A stretch of DNA of 43,522 nucleotides. It comes from a virus. The notes beneath the pieces were generated by a model, which had not been told where the DNA came from, searched no databases, and saw nothing but the letters and a program-made list of their open reading frames with translations. This document shows positions 23,922-32,210 of this stretch, piece after piece (the stretch's first letter is position 1; the number at the start of each line of letters is the position of its first letter). The stretch is taken from IMG/VR virus record IMGVR_UViG_3300027823_000002, positions 1 to 43,522 of that record. The stretch is one strand, 5' to 3'. The translations under genes were made by a program, and so were the position numbers.

Positions 23922-24469
23922 AATTAAAGCGGCGGATTGTTGCAGCCCCTCCAATAATTAAAAGCCAACCGCGGCGCTTATTTATTACGATCGATCCGGG
24001 CATTGGCGGCACGGGGGTTGCAGTTTGGGACTACGACTATTTCGGTAGATTAGTCCCGCCAATAGCAAGCACGAGCTTTGGCGGCAAAGTCAAAAACGGC
24101 TGGGAAAACAGTGTCGCAGAAATTTCTAGGCAGTTTGGTATTTATGTTCGTTTGTATATGCCTGAGAAAATCTACTTCGAATTGCCAGCCCTGATGAACT
24201 CTGCTGTCGGCCATATTGCCTCTCAAAAAGGCGATTTAGTAAAGCTCGCGATTGCAGCCGGTGCAATTATTGGCGCCGCCGCTTTTACTGCGCGCACATC
24301 ATTCGAAGCAATTCCTGTAGCCACGTGGAAAGGACAACTTCCAAAAGCCGAATCCACACGCCGTATTTTGGAACGCCTCCCACGTGGCTACTTTGCCTCC
24401 TACTATAAACCTACCTCCCACGAAATCGATGCCATCGGCATTGGGCTCCATGTGAAAGGCTGCTTATGA
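23918..24469 (+). CDS. RuvC-like Holliday junction resolvase
   Basis: A 183-residue protein with the RuvC/RNase H fold motifs: I-D-P-G-I-G-G-T-G-V-A-V-W (D26 in the first strand), F-E-L-P-A near residue 88 (glutamate), and S-H-E-I-D-A-I-G-I-G near 167-176 (aspartate). It should resolve branched replication and recombination intermediates before packaging. It starts with GTG overlapping the upstream stop (GTGA), a coupling frequent in this operon. The first 20 residues are basic and precede the fold. Confidence 0.87.
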   Translation: MKLKRRIVAAPPIIKSQPRRLFITIDPGIGGTGVAVWDYDYFGRLVPPIASTSFGGKVKNGWENSVAEISRQFGIYVRLYMPEKIYFELPALMNSAVGHIASQKGDLVKLAIAAGAIIGAAAFTARTSFEAIPVATWKGQLPKAESTRRILERLPRGYFASYYKPTSHEIDAIGIGLHVKGCL

Positions 24470-24864
24470 CCCGCGTAAATGTTGGCATCGGCGCGCAAGA
24501 GCTTTGCGACCAGCATTTAATTGCTGAATACCGCGAGCTTCCGCGCTGCATTAGCCACAGATTAAAAGCGCCCATTGACGGCTTGTTCAGATTAGGCACT
24601 GGCCACGTTAAATGGTGCGCCCAATTCAAGGGCAGCTTAGCGATGCGCCAAAATTGTCTTGTAGAAGAAATGCAACGGCGTGGCTTTAAGCCGCTCTTTA
24701 CTGCTTTAATTGTGCCGGCTACGATTGTGCTCAAGTACTGGACAGAGCTCGATAGCGCATATGCACGCGAGCTATTGATAGTTCGAATTAATTCCAAGCT
24801 CGTGAATATGAAGCGAGCAACTTGGACCAAATCAAAGCAGCCAACCTGGGCAACCCTCTCATGA
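24466..24864 (+). CDS. Pyrimidine dimer DNA glycosylase (T4 endonuclease V-like)
   Basis: A 132-residue repair enzyme of the T4 DenV family. The N-terminus M-T-R-V-N-V then E-L-C-D-Q-H-L-I-A-E-Y-R-E-L-P-R aligns closely with T4 endonuclease V. After Met removal Thr2 is the nucleophile, and E24 corresponds to catalytic Glu23 of T4 with one inserted residue upstream. L-G-T-G-H-V (near 43-48) matches the second conserved block, and M-Q-R-R-G-F (near 69-74) a third. It should excise UV-induced cyclobutane dimers. It overlaps both neighbours by 4 bases, within the replication and repair block. Confidence 0.92.
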   Translation: MTRVNVGIGAQELCDQHLIAEYRELPRCISHRLKAPIDGLFRLGTGHVKWCAQFKGSLAMRQNCLVEEMQRRGFKPLFTALIVPATIVLKYWTELDSAYARELLIVRINSKLVNMKRATWTKSKQPTWATLS

Positions 24865-25862
24865 AACTTACAATCAAAAAATCCCACCGCGCGCAAATCA
24901 AAAAAGGCTACTCGTACGATCCAAAACGCGACGGCGTATCGCAGTCAATTCTCCATGAATTTTTGGCGTGTAAAGAATCCGCGCGCATGTCGGTTATTCA
25001 CGGGCGCTATGTGGACATGGCCAAATGGCCTTTGGTATACGGCTCCATCGCGCATGACCTTCTTGAATATGGCTACAAGCAGCGCGGCGATTTCACTCGC
25101 AGCGAGATAATGGCAGCAGCAGGCAAAGCAGCCGCAGCCCAGCTGACCAGAGAAGGCAACTCCTCAGACCGCGCTGAAATGGCTGAAATAGCCGGCTTAA
25201 TTGCGGCGGAAATTATCACCGCCTATTTCAAATACTACTGGAAGAAGTCGGACAGCAAAGTGGAGTGGACGGTTATTGAATCGCAGTTCCGCTACAGCTT
25301 TGGCTTAGATGCTGATGCCGTCGGTAAAATAGACGGCGGTTTCATCGATAAAAATGGCGAGCATGTTCTATTCGAAACAAAGAACAAATCCCGCTTCGAT
25401 AAAGACTTCGAGAATTGGCTGGGCATTGACATGCAGCTCGGCTATTACCTCTTCGGCTACGCGTCGCTTTTTCCTGGAGCCAAGCCGAAGCGCGCGCTCT
25501 ACAATCTTCTTCGCCGCCCTAACAAGCCGAAGTTTGATAAGAATTTCAGCACGTGCATGGTAGCCTTGGAAAATGATTTAATAAAGCGGCCGGACTTTTA
25601 CTTCCAGCGCTACTCCGTCAAATTTTCCGACCAAGAAATCGTGCGCCACAAACGCAGCATTGAATTCAAGATTGCGCTCTTCGTTAACTGGTTCAATAAG
25701 GCGCGGCATACTCCGCTAGAGCAAATCGATTTGGAATACAATCCAGGAGCGTGCGAACGCTTCGGCTCTAAGTGCGCTTTCCTAAGCCACTGCTCACTTG
25801 GCGATATTTCTGGACTCGACATTAAACCCCAACCCCACATGGAGCTCGAAACCAATGGCTAA
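24861..25862 (+). CDS. Cas4/RecB-family PD-(D/E)XK nuclease
   Basis: A 333-residue nuclease. The motif residues are D in G-K-I-D-G-G-F (near 158) and E-x-K in F-E-T-K-N-K (near 172-174). One cysteine near residue 36 (L-A-C-K-E-S) and a C-terminal cluster C-x6-C-x5-C (near 298-311) resemble the four cysteines that hold an iron-sulphur cluster in Cas4 and AddB nucleases. It probably resects DNA ends for the Sak4-like ATPase encoded next. The ATG at 24861 overlaps the upstream stop; the earlier in-frame ATG at 24822 lies inside the glycosylase gene. Confidence 0.88.
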   Translation: MKLTIKKSHRAQIKKGYSYDPKRDGVSQSILHEFLACKESARMSVIHGRYVDMAKWPLVYGSIAHDLLEYGYKQRGDFTRSEIMAAAGKAAAAQLTREGNSSDRAEMAEIAGLIAAEIITAYFKYYWKKSDSKVEWTVIESQFRYSFGLDADAVGKIDGGFIDKNGEHVLFETKNKSRFDKDFENWLGIDMQLGYYLFGYASLFPGAKPKRALYNLLRRPNKPKFDKNFSTCMVALENDLIKRPDFYFQRYSVKFSDQEIVRHKRSIEFKIALFVNWFNKARHTPLEQIDLEYNPGACERFGSKCAFLSHCSLGDISGLDIKPQPHMELETNG

Positions 25863-26727
25863 GGTCATGAAATTAGGACCGGCGAAAGCCGATAAAATTA
25901 CCACGATGAAAAGCAAAACGCTTTTGAATATCTCCTTGGATGAGGATATTAATCAGCCGCCCGATACGTTGACTCGGTACTCGTGGCTATTGTACGGCAA
26001 CAAAGGCATCGGCAAAACCAGCATCACAACCCACTTCCCCAATCCAATTCTCCTCGCCCTCGAGCCGGGATATAAAGGCTTGACGGTAAACGCAAAGAAG
26101 GTTCCCGATTGGGCCCACTTTCTGGGGTATGTCGATTTGCTGATGAAAGAAAACGACGAGACAAGAACCGTGATTGTCGACACGGTGGATTTAATGTATG
26201 ACCACGCCTATGATGCGGAATGCGCAAGGCTGAAGATCAACAACCCCACCGAGGAAAACGATTTTGGTGCGACGTGGCGCAAAATCCGCAAAATGTTTCG
26301 GCAGCAAATTGAGCGTCTGCTCTCTCTGCCGGGCTGCGTGATTTTTATCTCGCACGATACCGAAAAAGAAATCGACGTGATTGGTAGCGAGGGCTCGGAA
26401 AAACGGGAGCGCGTCCAACCGACAATTGCAAAGCAGGGCCTGCAAGAGGTGGAAGGCTTGATGGACATGATCGGCTATTACGGTTATGACGGAGACGACC
26501 GCTTTCTTTGGATATCCGGTTCACAAGTCCGCGTCGGCAAGTGCCGCCCAGAAAAACACTTCCTCACAAAAAGTGGAGAACGCATTTCTCGCATTCCAAT
26601 GGGAAAATCCGCAGCAGAAGCTTTCCGCAATTTACAAACCGCCTTCGACAATAAACAGGAAACCGTTGGCGGCGTGGTTGAAAAAGAAATCAAAAAGAAA
26701 AGTGCTTTACAATTGAAAAAGCCCTGA
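25855..26727 (+). CDS. Sak4-like RecA-fold ATPase
   Basis: A 290-residue P-loop ATPase. Walker A is G-N-K-G-I-G-K-T-S (near 48-56) and Walker B is T-V-I-V-D-T-V-D (near 105-112). The pattern of a short N-terminus, a P-loop after Y-S-W-L-L-Y-G and a F-I-S-H-D-T segment (near 165-170) matches phage AAA_24/Sak4 single-strand annealing or recombinase-like proteins. It is followed by an SSB-like protein, and Sak4 proteins usually work with SSB. The start is set by an 8-base overlap with the nuclease gene. Confidence 0.88.
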   Translation: MAKVMKLGPAKADKITTMKSKTLLNISLDEDINQPPDTLTRYSWLLYGNKGIGKTSITTHFPNPILLALEPGYKGLTVNAKKVPDWAHFLGYVDLLMKENDETRTVIVDTVDLMYDHAYDAECARLKINNPTEENDFGATWRKIRKMFRQQIERLLSLPGCVIFISHDTEKEIDVIGSEGSEKRERVQPTIAKQGLQEVEGLMDMIGYYGYDGDDRFLWISGSQVRVGKCRPEKHFLTKSGERISRIPMGKSAAEAFRNLQTAFDNKQETVGGVVEKEIKKKSALQLKKP

Positions 26728-26733
26728 TATACT
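26706..26733 (+). promoter_or_regulatory. Sigma70-like promoter TTTACA-N16-TATACT
   Basis: TTTACA (26706-26711) and TATACT (26728-26733) are 16 bases apart, close to the bacterial consensus. The element lies at the end of the Sak4-like gene and in the 53-base gap before the SSB-like gene, which has its own GAAAGGAACAACCC site. It could give extra expression of the SSB-like protein. Confidence 0.6.
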
Positions 26734-26780
26734 AAGCTTCTTACGCCACCCCCAAACTCGTTCTTTGAAAGGAACAACCC

Positions 26781-27533
26781 ATGGGCAAGTTGAATTTGAA
26801 AATCACGAGCAAAGCTTTTGCCACCGCAAAGGAAAAGCTCGAAGAGTTCGGTGAAGACGTCACGCTCGATGCAGGCCGGTACAATGGCCAAATCACTGAC
26901 GTCCGTTCGCCGAAAGCCGGCCTTGTCATTATCGACATCAAGGAAGAGGAAAGCGGCGGCCGCGTTTCCATTATCTTCTCGACCGACGAGGAGAAGCTGG
27001 TTTGGCTGCTCCAAACGCTGAAGAAGTTCGGCCTTGCGCCTACCGACGGCGACGAGGTTGTTGCTGCTCTCGAAGAATTGAAGAGCGCAAAGCCCACCAT
27101 TCTGTTCTCGGTCAAAGAAAAAGACGGCTACACCAATGCGCGCATTGAGAAAATGCTTGGCGAAGGCGATGAGGCTGACGCCGAGGAAACCTCCGCCGTG
27201 GATGAAGATGCGGGCGATGCTTCCGCTGGCGCCAAGAAGGATTCGCCCAAGGCGAAAGCCGGTAAGGCGAAACCTGCCAAGGGCAAGGCCAAGGCCGTAG
27301 TCGAAGAAGAAGAAGAAGAAGAAGAAGAAGAAGCAGTCGAAGAAGAAGAACCCGCCGACGAAGAAGAAGAGGTCGAGATTAAGCCCGGCCTGAAGCTGAA
27401 GGCCACCATCCAGGGTGAAGAAGGCGTGAAGTGCGAAATCATCGAAGTCTTCGAAGCCGATGGAAAGGTTACCGTTAAGCGCACTGCTGACGGCAAGAAG
27501 TTCAAAATCCCCGTCGATCGTCTCAGCCTGTAA
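26781..27533 (+). CDS. SSB-like protein with internal acidic tract
   Basis: A 250-residue protein. Residues 1-125 look like a DUF669-type single-strand DNA-binding domain (L-D-A-G-R-Y-N-G-Q-I-T-D-V, then a G-L-V-I-I-D-I-K strand). Residues 130-170 are Ala/Lys-rich, and 172-198 are almost all Glu, including ten in a row. A second small beta domain follows (I-K-P-G-L-K-L-K-A-T-I, V-T-V-K-R-T-A-D-G-K-K-F), of SH3/KOW-like appearance. In classic SSBs the acidic tail is C-terminal; here it is an internal linker. It is encoded beside the Sak4-like ATPase. Confidence 0.78.
   Translation: MGKLNLKITSKAFATAKEKLEEFGEDVTLDAGRYNGQITDVRSPKAGLVIIDIKEEESGGRVSIIFSTDEEKLVWLLQTLKKFGLAPTDGDEVVAALEELKSAKPTILFSVKEKDGYTNARIEKMLGEGDEADAEETSAVDEDAGDASAGAKKDSPKAKAGKAKPAKGKAKAVVEEEEEEEEEEAVEEEEPADEEEEVEIKPGLKLKATIQGEEGVKCEIIEVFEADGKVTVKRTADGKKFKIPVDRLSL
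27303..27332 (+). repeat. GAA trinucleotide run encoding poly-Glu
   Basis: Ten consecutive GAA codons, with further GAA runs just downstream to about 27371. The tract may vary in length between isolates and supplies the acidic linker of the SSB-like protein. Confidence 0.9.
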
Positions 27534-27548
27534 TTGAATTGAATTGAA

Positions 27549-27578
27549 CCGTGCAATAAGACCGAGATTATTGCACGG
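27549..27578 (+). terminator. Perfect 11-bp hairpin in the leader between SSB-like and basic protein genes
   Basis: CCGTGCAATAA (27549-27559) pairs exactly with 27568-27578 across an 8-base loop. No T run follows (CTCCGTTG), so intrinsic termination is doubtful; an mRNA-processing or stability element is possible. A smaller hairpin GACAAG/CTTGTC follows near 27611-27630. Confidence 0.65.
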
Positions 27579-27652
27579 CTCCGTTGTTGCTTGAAGTTAA
27601 ACCCCCAACAGACAAGGCATCCGTCTTGTCGCCAACAAAGAAAGAGCTCGCC

Positions 27653-27937
27653 ATGATTATCTTGAAGTCGAAAATCCCCGCGGCCCTGGTTACCGGAAAG
27701 CCCGCCAAAGCCGCAAAGATCAAAGCCGAAAAGGCTAAGACCGAGCGCACCCCCAAGGTCAAAGCCAAAGCCGCGCCCAAAGCCAAAGTGGTTTCCAAAG
27801 ATGGCGACGCATTGAAGCATAAGCTTATTGCTTCCTATGACAAGCGCGAGCGCGCTTTGCAACGCCTGGTTACCCTCGTCGCCAAAAAGAAGGAAATCCT
27901 TAAGGGTATTATTCAGAAGATTCGCAAGATCAAGTAA
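27653..27937 (+). CDS. Histone H1-like Lys/Ala-rich protein
   Basis: A 94-residue, very basic protein. After M-I-I-L-K-S-K-I-P it has an Ala/Lys/Pro-rich tail (K-P-A-K-A-A-K-I-K-A-E-K, then K-A-K-A-A-P-K-A-K) and ends in a helical segment rich in Lys and Ile. It probably binds nucleic acid non-specifically and may assist the polymerase encoded next (TAATG overlap). The ATG at 27653 is preceded by AAAGAG; an upstream alternative start overlaps the hairpin leader and is unlikely. Confidence 0.75.
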   Translation: MIILKSKIPAALVTGKPAKAAKIKAEKAKTERTPKVKAKAAPKAKVVSKDGDALKHKLIASYDKRERALQRLVTLVAKKKEILKGIIQKIRKIK

Positions 27938-30126
27938 TGTTTCTAAAAATCAATAAAGCCCAAGGTCCGATAGCCTCGGATCTTGGGCTTCTTAATCTAA
28001 CGGATGGATGGATAGCGCTGGATACTGAGGGCACTGGGTTGGACGCTTGGGGAACCAAGGGAATCGACCGAGCCGCGGAGCCAGCGCGCACCTTTGCAGT
28101 TTCCTTCTGTGATGCGGATGGCAATTTCGGCTTTGAACGTTGGCGCGTCGATCCTAAAACCAGGAAGGTTCACGCCACGCCCAGCAAAGAATTGCGCAAG
28201 CTGCTAGCCGATAAAACCGTGAAGAAGGTTTTATACAACGCCAATTTTGACGTGCGTTTTCTGGAGAAAGCGGGGCTTGAAGTTAGCGGCCCGATTATTG
28301 ACGTCCTTTTGATGGTCCACGTTTTGGATCCAGATTCATTTGATAAGCGGCTGAAGCCTACTGCTAAGAAAATCGTCAACATCCCAATGGATGACGAAGA
28401 GGATTTGAAGCAGTCAATAAAGAAAGTCCGAGCTCGCACGCGCGCGGCTCGGTTACGCGTTAAATCCGGAATTGCAACCGCTGAGGATCTTGAATTTTCG
28501 CTGTATGCAATCCACGAGCCCGAGGGAAACGAATGGCAGGAATTAAAGACAAGCGATGACTCTTCCACCATGGCGGACTGCTTTCTAGGCGATCACGCCG
28601 CCCTCAGAAAATACGCTTGTGTGGATGCGCTTAGAACCGCGATGCTTTATCTAGCATGCGTCGATGCGCTGGACCGAGATAAAGCCGACGGCGGTAAGCT
28701 CTGGGAGATTTACAACATGGAGCAAGAGCTTCAGGTGGTTGTCAAGTCTATGGAGGATAGAGGTATCCGCGTTGACCCGGCCCGAAATGAGGAGGTTATC
28801 GCTTTTTATCTAAAGCTTATTGCAAAGCACGGCAAGGCGGTTCGAGCAATTGCCGGCGAAGATTTTAATGCTAAGAGCTGGCGATTCAAGCAGCGCTATT
28901 TTTTCAAGGACCGTGATTTTGTTCCCATCCGGTATTCCGAAAACAAAAGCAAAACCACGCAGCGGACCAAGAAGTATCCTGCCTGCCAATGGTGCAAAGG
29001 AATAGGCTGCAAAGTCTGCCAAGGCACCGGGCGCTCGCCTAAGTGCGATGGTGAATTTCTGGAAAGCGTGGGCGTAGATAAGACCGGCGATGAACCGAAA
29101 AAGAAAGAGCCGCTGGCTTGGGAATTACTCCACTACACAGCGGCCTCTTCAATGCTTTCCTTTTGCGCTGCTTTCCAGCGCTTTGGTTGTGTCGAAAAAG
29201 ACGGCACTATATTGCACCCGAATTTCAAGCAAGCCGGTCCGGTTACGGGACGCTTCTCATCGGAGAACCCTAACCTCCAAAATATCGCAGACGACGACAG
29301 CGGCAAAAAACGGGTGGCAATACCGTACCGCAGCCGCGAGCCGATTATCCCGCGCGCTGAGCATGTGCTTTACCTTCCAGACTACAGTCAGATTGAAATC
29401 TGGATTCTTTTTCTGCGGTCTAAGGATAAAGCACTCGGAGAGATTTTGCTAGCTGGCGGTGATACCCACGGCCGAGTCGCGCAAACAGTTGTTCCAGGCG
29501 CGTTCGATTTGGAGCAAGCCCTCAAGGATAAGAACAAAGACCCGAACGCCCTTACTCCAGGAAAATTGGCAAACCTAAAAGCGTACGTCACAACGCGCAA
29601 GAAAGCAAAGAATACGCAATTCTGTAAAGTGTACGGCGGCGGTCCAAAGAAAATTGCGCAAGTCGCCGGCTGCTCTTTAATTGATGCGGAAGAATTCGTT
29701 GAGCGGTACGAGGCAACGTTTTCCGGCGTAACAGAGTTCATGCAAAGCAATTTATTGTTCGTCCGGAAGAACGGCTACATCACCAACGCCTACGGCCGCG
29801 TTTATCCAATCGACCGCGATCGCGCTTATGTCGGCACCAATTACGACATTCAAGGAACCGCTGCCGATTTAATTAAGCGTGCTATGATAAGGGTCTACAA
29901 AAATGTTTGCCAAACCGCCTACAAGGGAAAGGTATTTCTGGAGCTAACCATGCACGACGAGCTTTGCTTGGACGTGCACAAATCAGTTGATAATAAAACC
30001 ACAATGCGCGCTATCGTTACCGAAATGCAGGCCGACTATAAATTGCTGGGCTGCCCGATCCCATTCCCGGTAGGAATGAAAATATCAACAGCGCGCTGGA
30101 GCGAAACCATGGAAGTTAAATTATGA
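27937..30126 (+). CDS. DNA polymerase, family A, with proofreading exonuclease and a Cys-rich insertion
   Basis: The 729-residue replicative polymerase. The 3'-5' exonuclease is intact: L-D-T-E-G-T-G (Exo I, near 28-34), Y-N-A-N-F-D (Exo II, near 100-105), Y-A-C-V-D (Exo III, near 227-231). Polymerase motifs are P-D-Y-S-Q-I-E (motif A, near 480), K-N-T-Q-F-C-K-V-Y-G (motif B, near 555) and M-H-D-E-L (motif C, near 673). Between the domains, residues about 348-372 hold C-x2-C-x4-C-x2-C with Gly spacing like a DnaJ zinc knuckle, plus a further Cys, which is unusual for family A. It lacks a 5'-3' exonuclease domain. Confidence 0.95.
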   Translation: MFLKINKAQGPIASDLGLLNLTDGWIALDTEGTGLDAWGTKGIDRAAEPARTFAVSFCDADGNFGFERWRVDPKTRKVHATPSKELRKLLADKTVKKVLYNANFDVRFLEKAGLEVSGPIIDVLLMVHVLDPDSFDKRLKPTAKKIVNIPMDDEEDLKQSIKKVRARTRAARLRVKSGIATAEDLEFSLYAIHEPEGNEWQELKTSDDSSTMADCFLGDHAALRKYACVDALRTAMLYLACVDALDRDKADGGKLWEIYNMEQELQVVVKSMEDRGIRVDPARNEEVIAFYLKLIAKHGKAVRAIAGEDFNAKSWRFKQRYFFKDRDFVPIRYSENKSKTTQRTKKYPACQWCKGIGCKVCQGTGRSPKCDGEFLESVGVDKTGDEPKKKEPLAWELLHYTAASSMLSFCAAFQRFGCVEKDGTILHPNFKQAGPVTGRFSSENPNLQNIADDDSGKKRVAIPYRSREPIIPRAEHVLYLPDYSQIEIWILFLRSKDKALGEILLAGGDTHGRVAQTVVPGAFDLEQALKDKNKDPNALTPGKLANLKAYVTTRKKAKNTQFCKVYGGGPKKIAQVAGCSLIDAEEFVERYEATFSGVTEFMQSNLLFVRKNGYITNAYGRVYPIDRDRAYVGTNYDIQGTAADLIKRAMIRVYKNVCQTAYKGKVFLELTMHDELCLDVHKSVDNKTTMRAIVTEMQADYKLLGCPIPFPVGMKISTARWSETMEVKL

Positions 30127-32210
30127 GACCCGCAAAGAAAAAAGTGGACTATAATTTGGCGGCAATCATGAATACGTTTGGGGCCAACATTGAAGAGTCG
30201 GCCGACGTTGAGTGGAATGGAGATTGTTTAATTTGCGGCGGCAAGAAAAAGGTTTGGGTAAATACCGACAAGCAGCTTTTCGATTGTAAGGTCTGCGGCG
30301 CTACGGGTAACGTCTACAGCTTTTACAAATTATTCCACGCGGCTTGCGCGGCTAAACCACCCGGCCTTGCGGATTGGCTAAAGCTTTCAGAAAGCCGCGG
30401 CATTCCTAAGTATGTTCTTGAAAAATTCGGCTTGGTTCGGCGCAAGTCAGAATGGTATCTGCCCATCCGTGGCTATACCGGAAACATTGTCGATTTGCGC
30501 CGGTACGCTTTGAATAAATTGCTGTCGGCAAAGGGTTCTGAATTATCGCTGTGGAATGCCGACTCGTTAAAGGACTTAAAGAAACCCACAACGGTTTGGT
30601 GGTGCGAAGGCGAGTGGGACGGAATGGCGGTGTGGTGGTTTTTGGAAAAGCTGAATATGCTGGACGACAATGTTGTCGTTGCAGTTCCCGGCGCGGTTAC
30701 TCTCAAGCCCGCGTGGATGGACTGGATTAAAGGCCACCATGTAATTGCCCTGTACGATAATGACGAGGCTGGGATTAAGGGTGAGCGGAAAGTAGCGGAG
30801 CGGTTCAAGGGCATTGCTAAAAGCGTCAAGTATGTGCATTGGCCTGCGTCCAAGCCGAACGGCTACGACGCTCGCGATTACATAACTCAAGGCTTTGCAA
30901 ACAATGAGACACCCGAAAATTTACTTGCGGCTTTGAAGGTAATAATAAAAAATAGCTGCCGCTTTGACATGCGCGAAGGTGCGGGAGAAGCAGCCGAAGC
31001 ATTGTCATCGGCGGACGCAATTAATTTCGAGGGCTTGCTTGCGGCTTTTGAAAAGCGTATGAAAATGACAACCGACTTGCGGCAGGCGTTGCACATATGC
31101 GCGGCCGTTTGTTTGTCTATAGATATTCCCGGCGATCCAATATGGCTTTATCTAGTCGGAGCTCCGGGCTTCGGTAAGACAATGATTCTCGGCTCGACAG
31201 CCGACTCGGAGCGCTGCGTACTGCGGTCCACCGTAACCGCGCACTCGTTTGTTTCTGGGTGGCGTGGCGAAGGCGCAAATGATCCGAGTTTAATTCCCAA
31301 GCTGGTTGGCAAGACGTTTGTGTGCAAAGACTTTACCGAAATTTTGACTATGCCTAAAATTGCGCAAGACGAGGTTTTCAGTACTCTCCGCGGTGCATAC
31401 GACGGCGTGGTCCAGAAAACATTTGGCAATGGCGTTACGCGCGAATATAAAGACTGCCGCTTTGCATTGTTGGCCGGCGTAACGCATTCAATTAATGGTC
31501 ACAAGCAAAGCTCTATGGGAGAGCGCTTTTTGAAATTCCAAATGCGGCGAATGGAAGGGAAGCAAACCGAAGACGTTATCGATGCCGCGATTGCATCCGT
31601 TGGTAATGAAGCAACCACCGAAGCCGAGCTGCGTGATGCCTTTACTAAATTCTTGTTAAATAAAATCGACATTGAAAACCTTCCGACATTCGCCGACCGA
31701 CTGAAGAATAGGCTTCGCGGCCTTGTTCAATTAATTGCTTTCTTGCGAGCTCAAGTTGAACGGAACGAGCGGACAAACAATGTGATCTTTCGGCCTGAAC
31801 CAGAAGCAGGCACGCGCTTAGCCAAGCAGTTAACCAAGCTGGGAATGTGCTTGGCTGTGGTCAAGCGCGAGGATACAATTACGGAAGAAACCTACAATCT
31901 TCTGGAGCGTGTGGCATTGGATACTGCCGTCGGTTTTCACTTGGATATTGTGGACATTGTTGTCAAGCACAATGGACCGATCGACCGCGAAAGTCTTGGC
32001 AAATTAGCGGATATATCCTACGGTGCTATCGGCAGTTATTTAGAGGATTTGATTATGCTGAAAATCGTTATCGAAACCAAGCAGAATGATAAAGTATCGG
32101 TTGGACGTCCCAAACGATTTTATCATTTAACCCCAACCCTGGAGCGACTATGGAAACAAACCAAAGGTATGCAAACGACCCTCAAGCTAAAGCGGTCGCG
32201 AGCTTCATAA
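30123..32210 (+). CDS. Bifunctional primase-helicase
   Basis: A 695-residue protein. The N-terminus has a zinc-binding motif C-x2-C (35, 38) and C-x2-C (55, 58). A TOPRIM domain follows with W-C-E-G-E-W-D-G (near 158-165) and L-Y-D-N-D-E-A-G (near 209-216). The second half is a P-loop ATPase with V-G-A-P-G-F-G-K-T-M (Walker A, near 344-353). The C-terminus looks like a winged helix. It should both prime and unwind at the fork, like other phage primase-helicases. The ATG overlaps the polymerase stop by 4 bases. Confidence 0.92.
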   Translation: MRPAKKKVDYNLAAIMNTFGANIEESADVEWNGDCLICGGKKKVWVNTDKQLFDCKVCGATGNVYSFYKLFHAACAAKPPGLADWLKLSESRGIPKYVLEKFGLVRRKSEWYLPIRGYTGNIVDLRRYALNKLLSAKGSELSLWNADSLKDLKKPTTVWWCEGEWDGMAVWWFLEKLNMLDDNVVVAVPGAVTLKPAWMDWIKGHHVIALYDNDEAGIKGERKVAERFKGIAKSVKYVHWPASKPNGYDARDYITQGFANNETPENLLAALKVIIKNSCRFDMREGAGEAAEALSSADAINFEGLLAAFEKRMKMTTDLRQALHICAAVCLSIDIPGDPIWLYLVGAPGFGKTMILGSTADSERCVLRSTVTAHSFVSGWRGEGANDPSLIPKLVGKTFVCKDFTEILTMPKIAQDEVFSTLRGAYDGVVQKTFGNGVTREYKDCRFALLAGVTHSINGHKQSSMGERFLKFQMRRMEGKQTEDVIDAAIASVGNEATTEAELRDAFTKFLLNKIDIENLPTFADRLKNRLRGLVQLIAFLRAQVERNERTNNVIFRPEPEAGTRLAKQLTKLGMCLAVVKREDTITEETYNLLERVALDTAVGFHLDIVDIVVKHNGPIDRESLGKLADISYGAIGSYLEDLIMLKIVIETKQNDKVSVGRPKRFYHLTPTLERLWKQTKGMQTTLKLKRSRAS

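Noticed and set aside
27128-27862. Long antisense frame with Ser-rich product
   Set aside because: It arises from the reverse reading of GAA repeats and Lys-rich codons in two rightward genes; there is no ribosome-binding site and no leftward neighbour.
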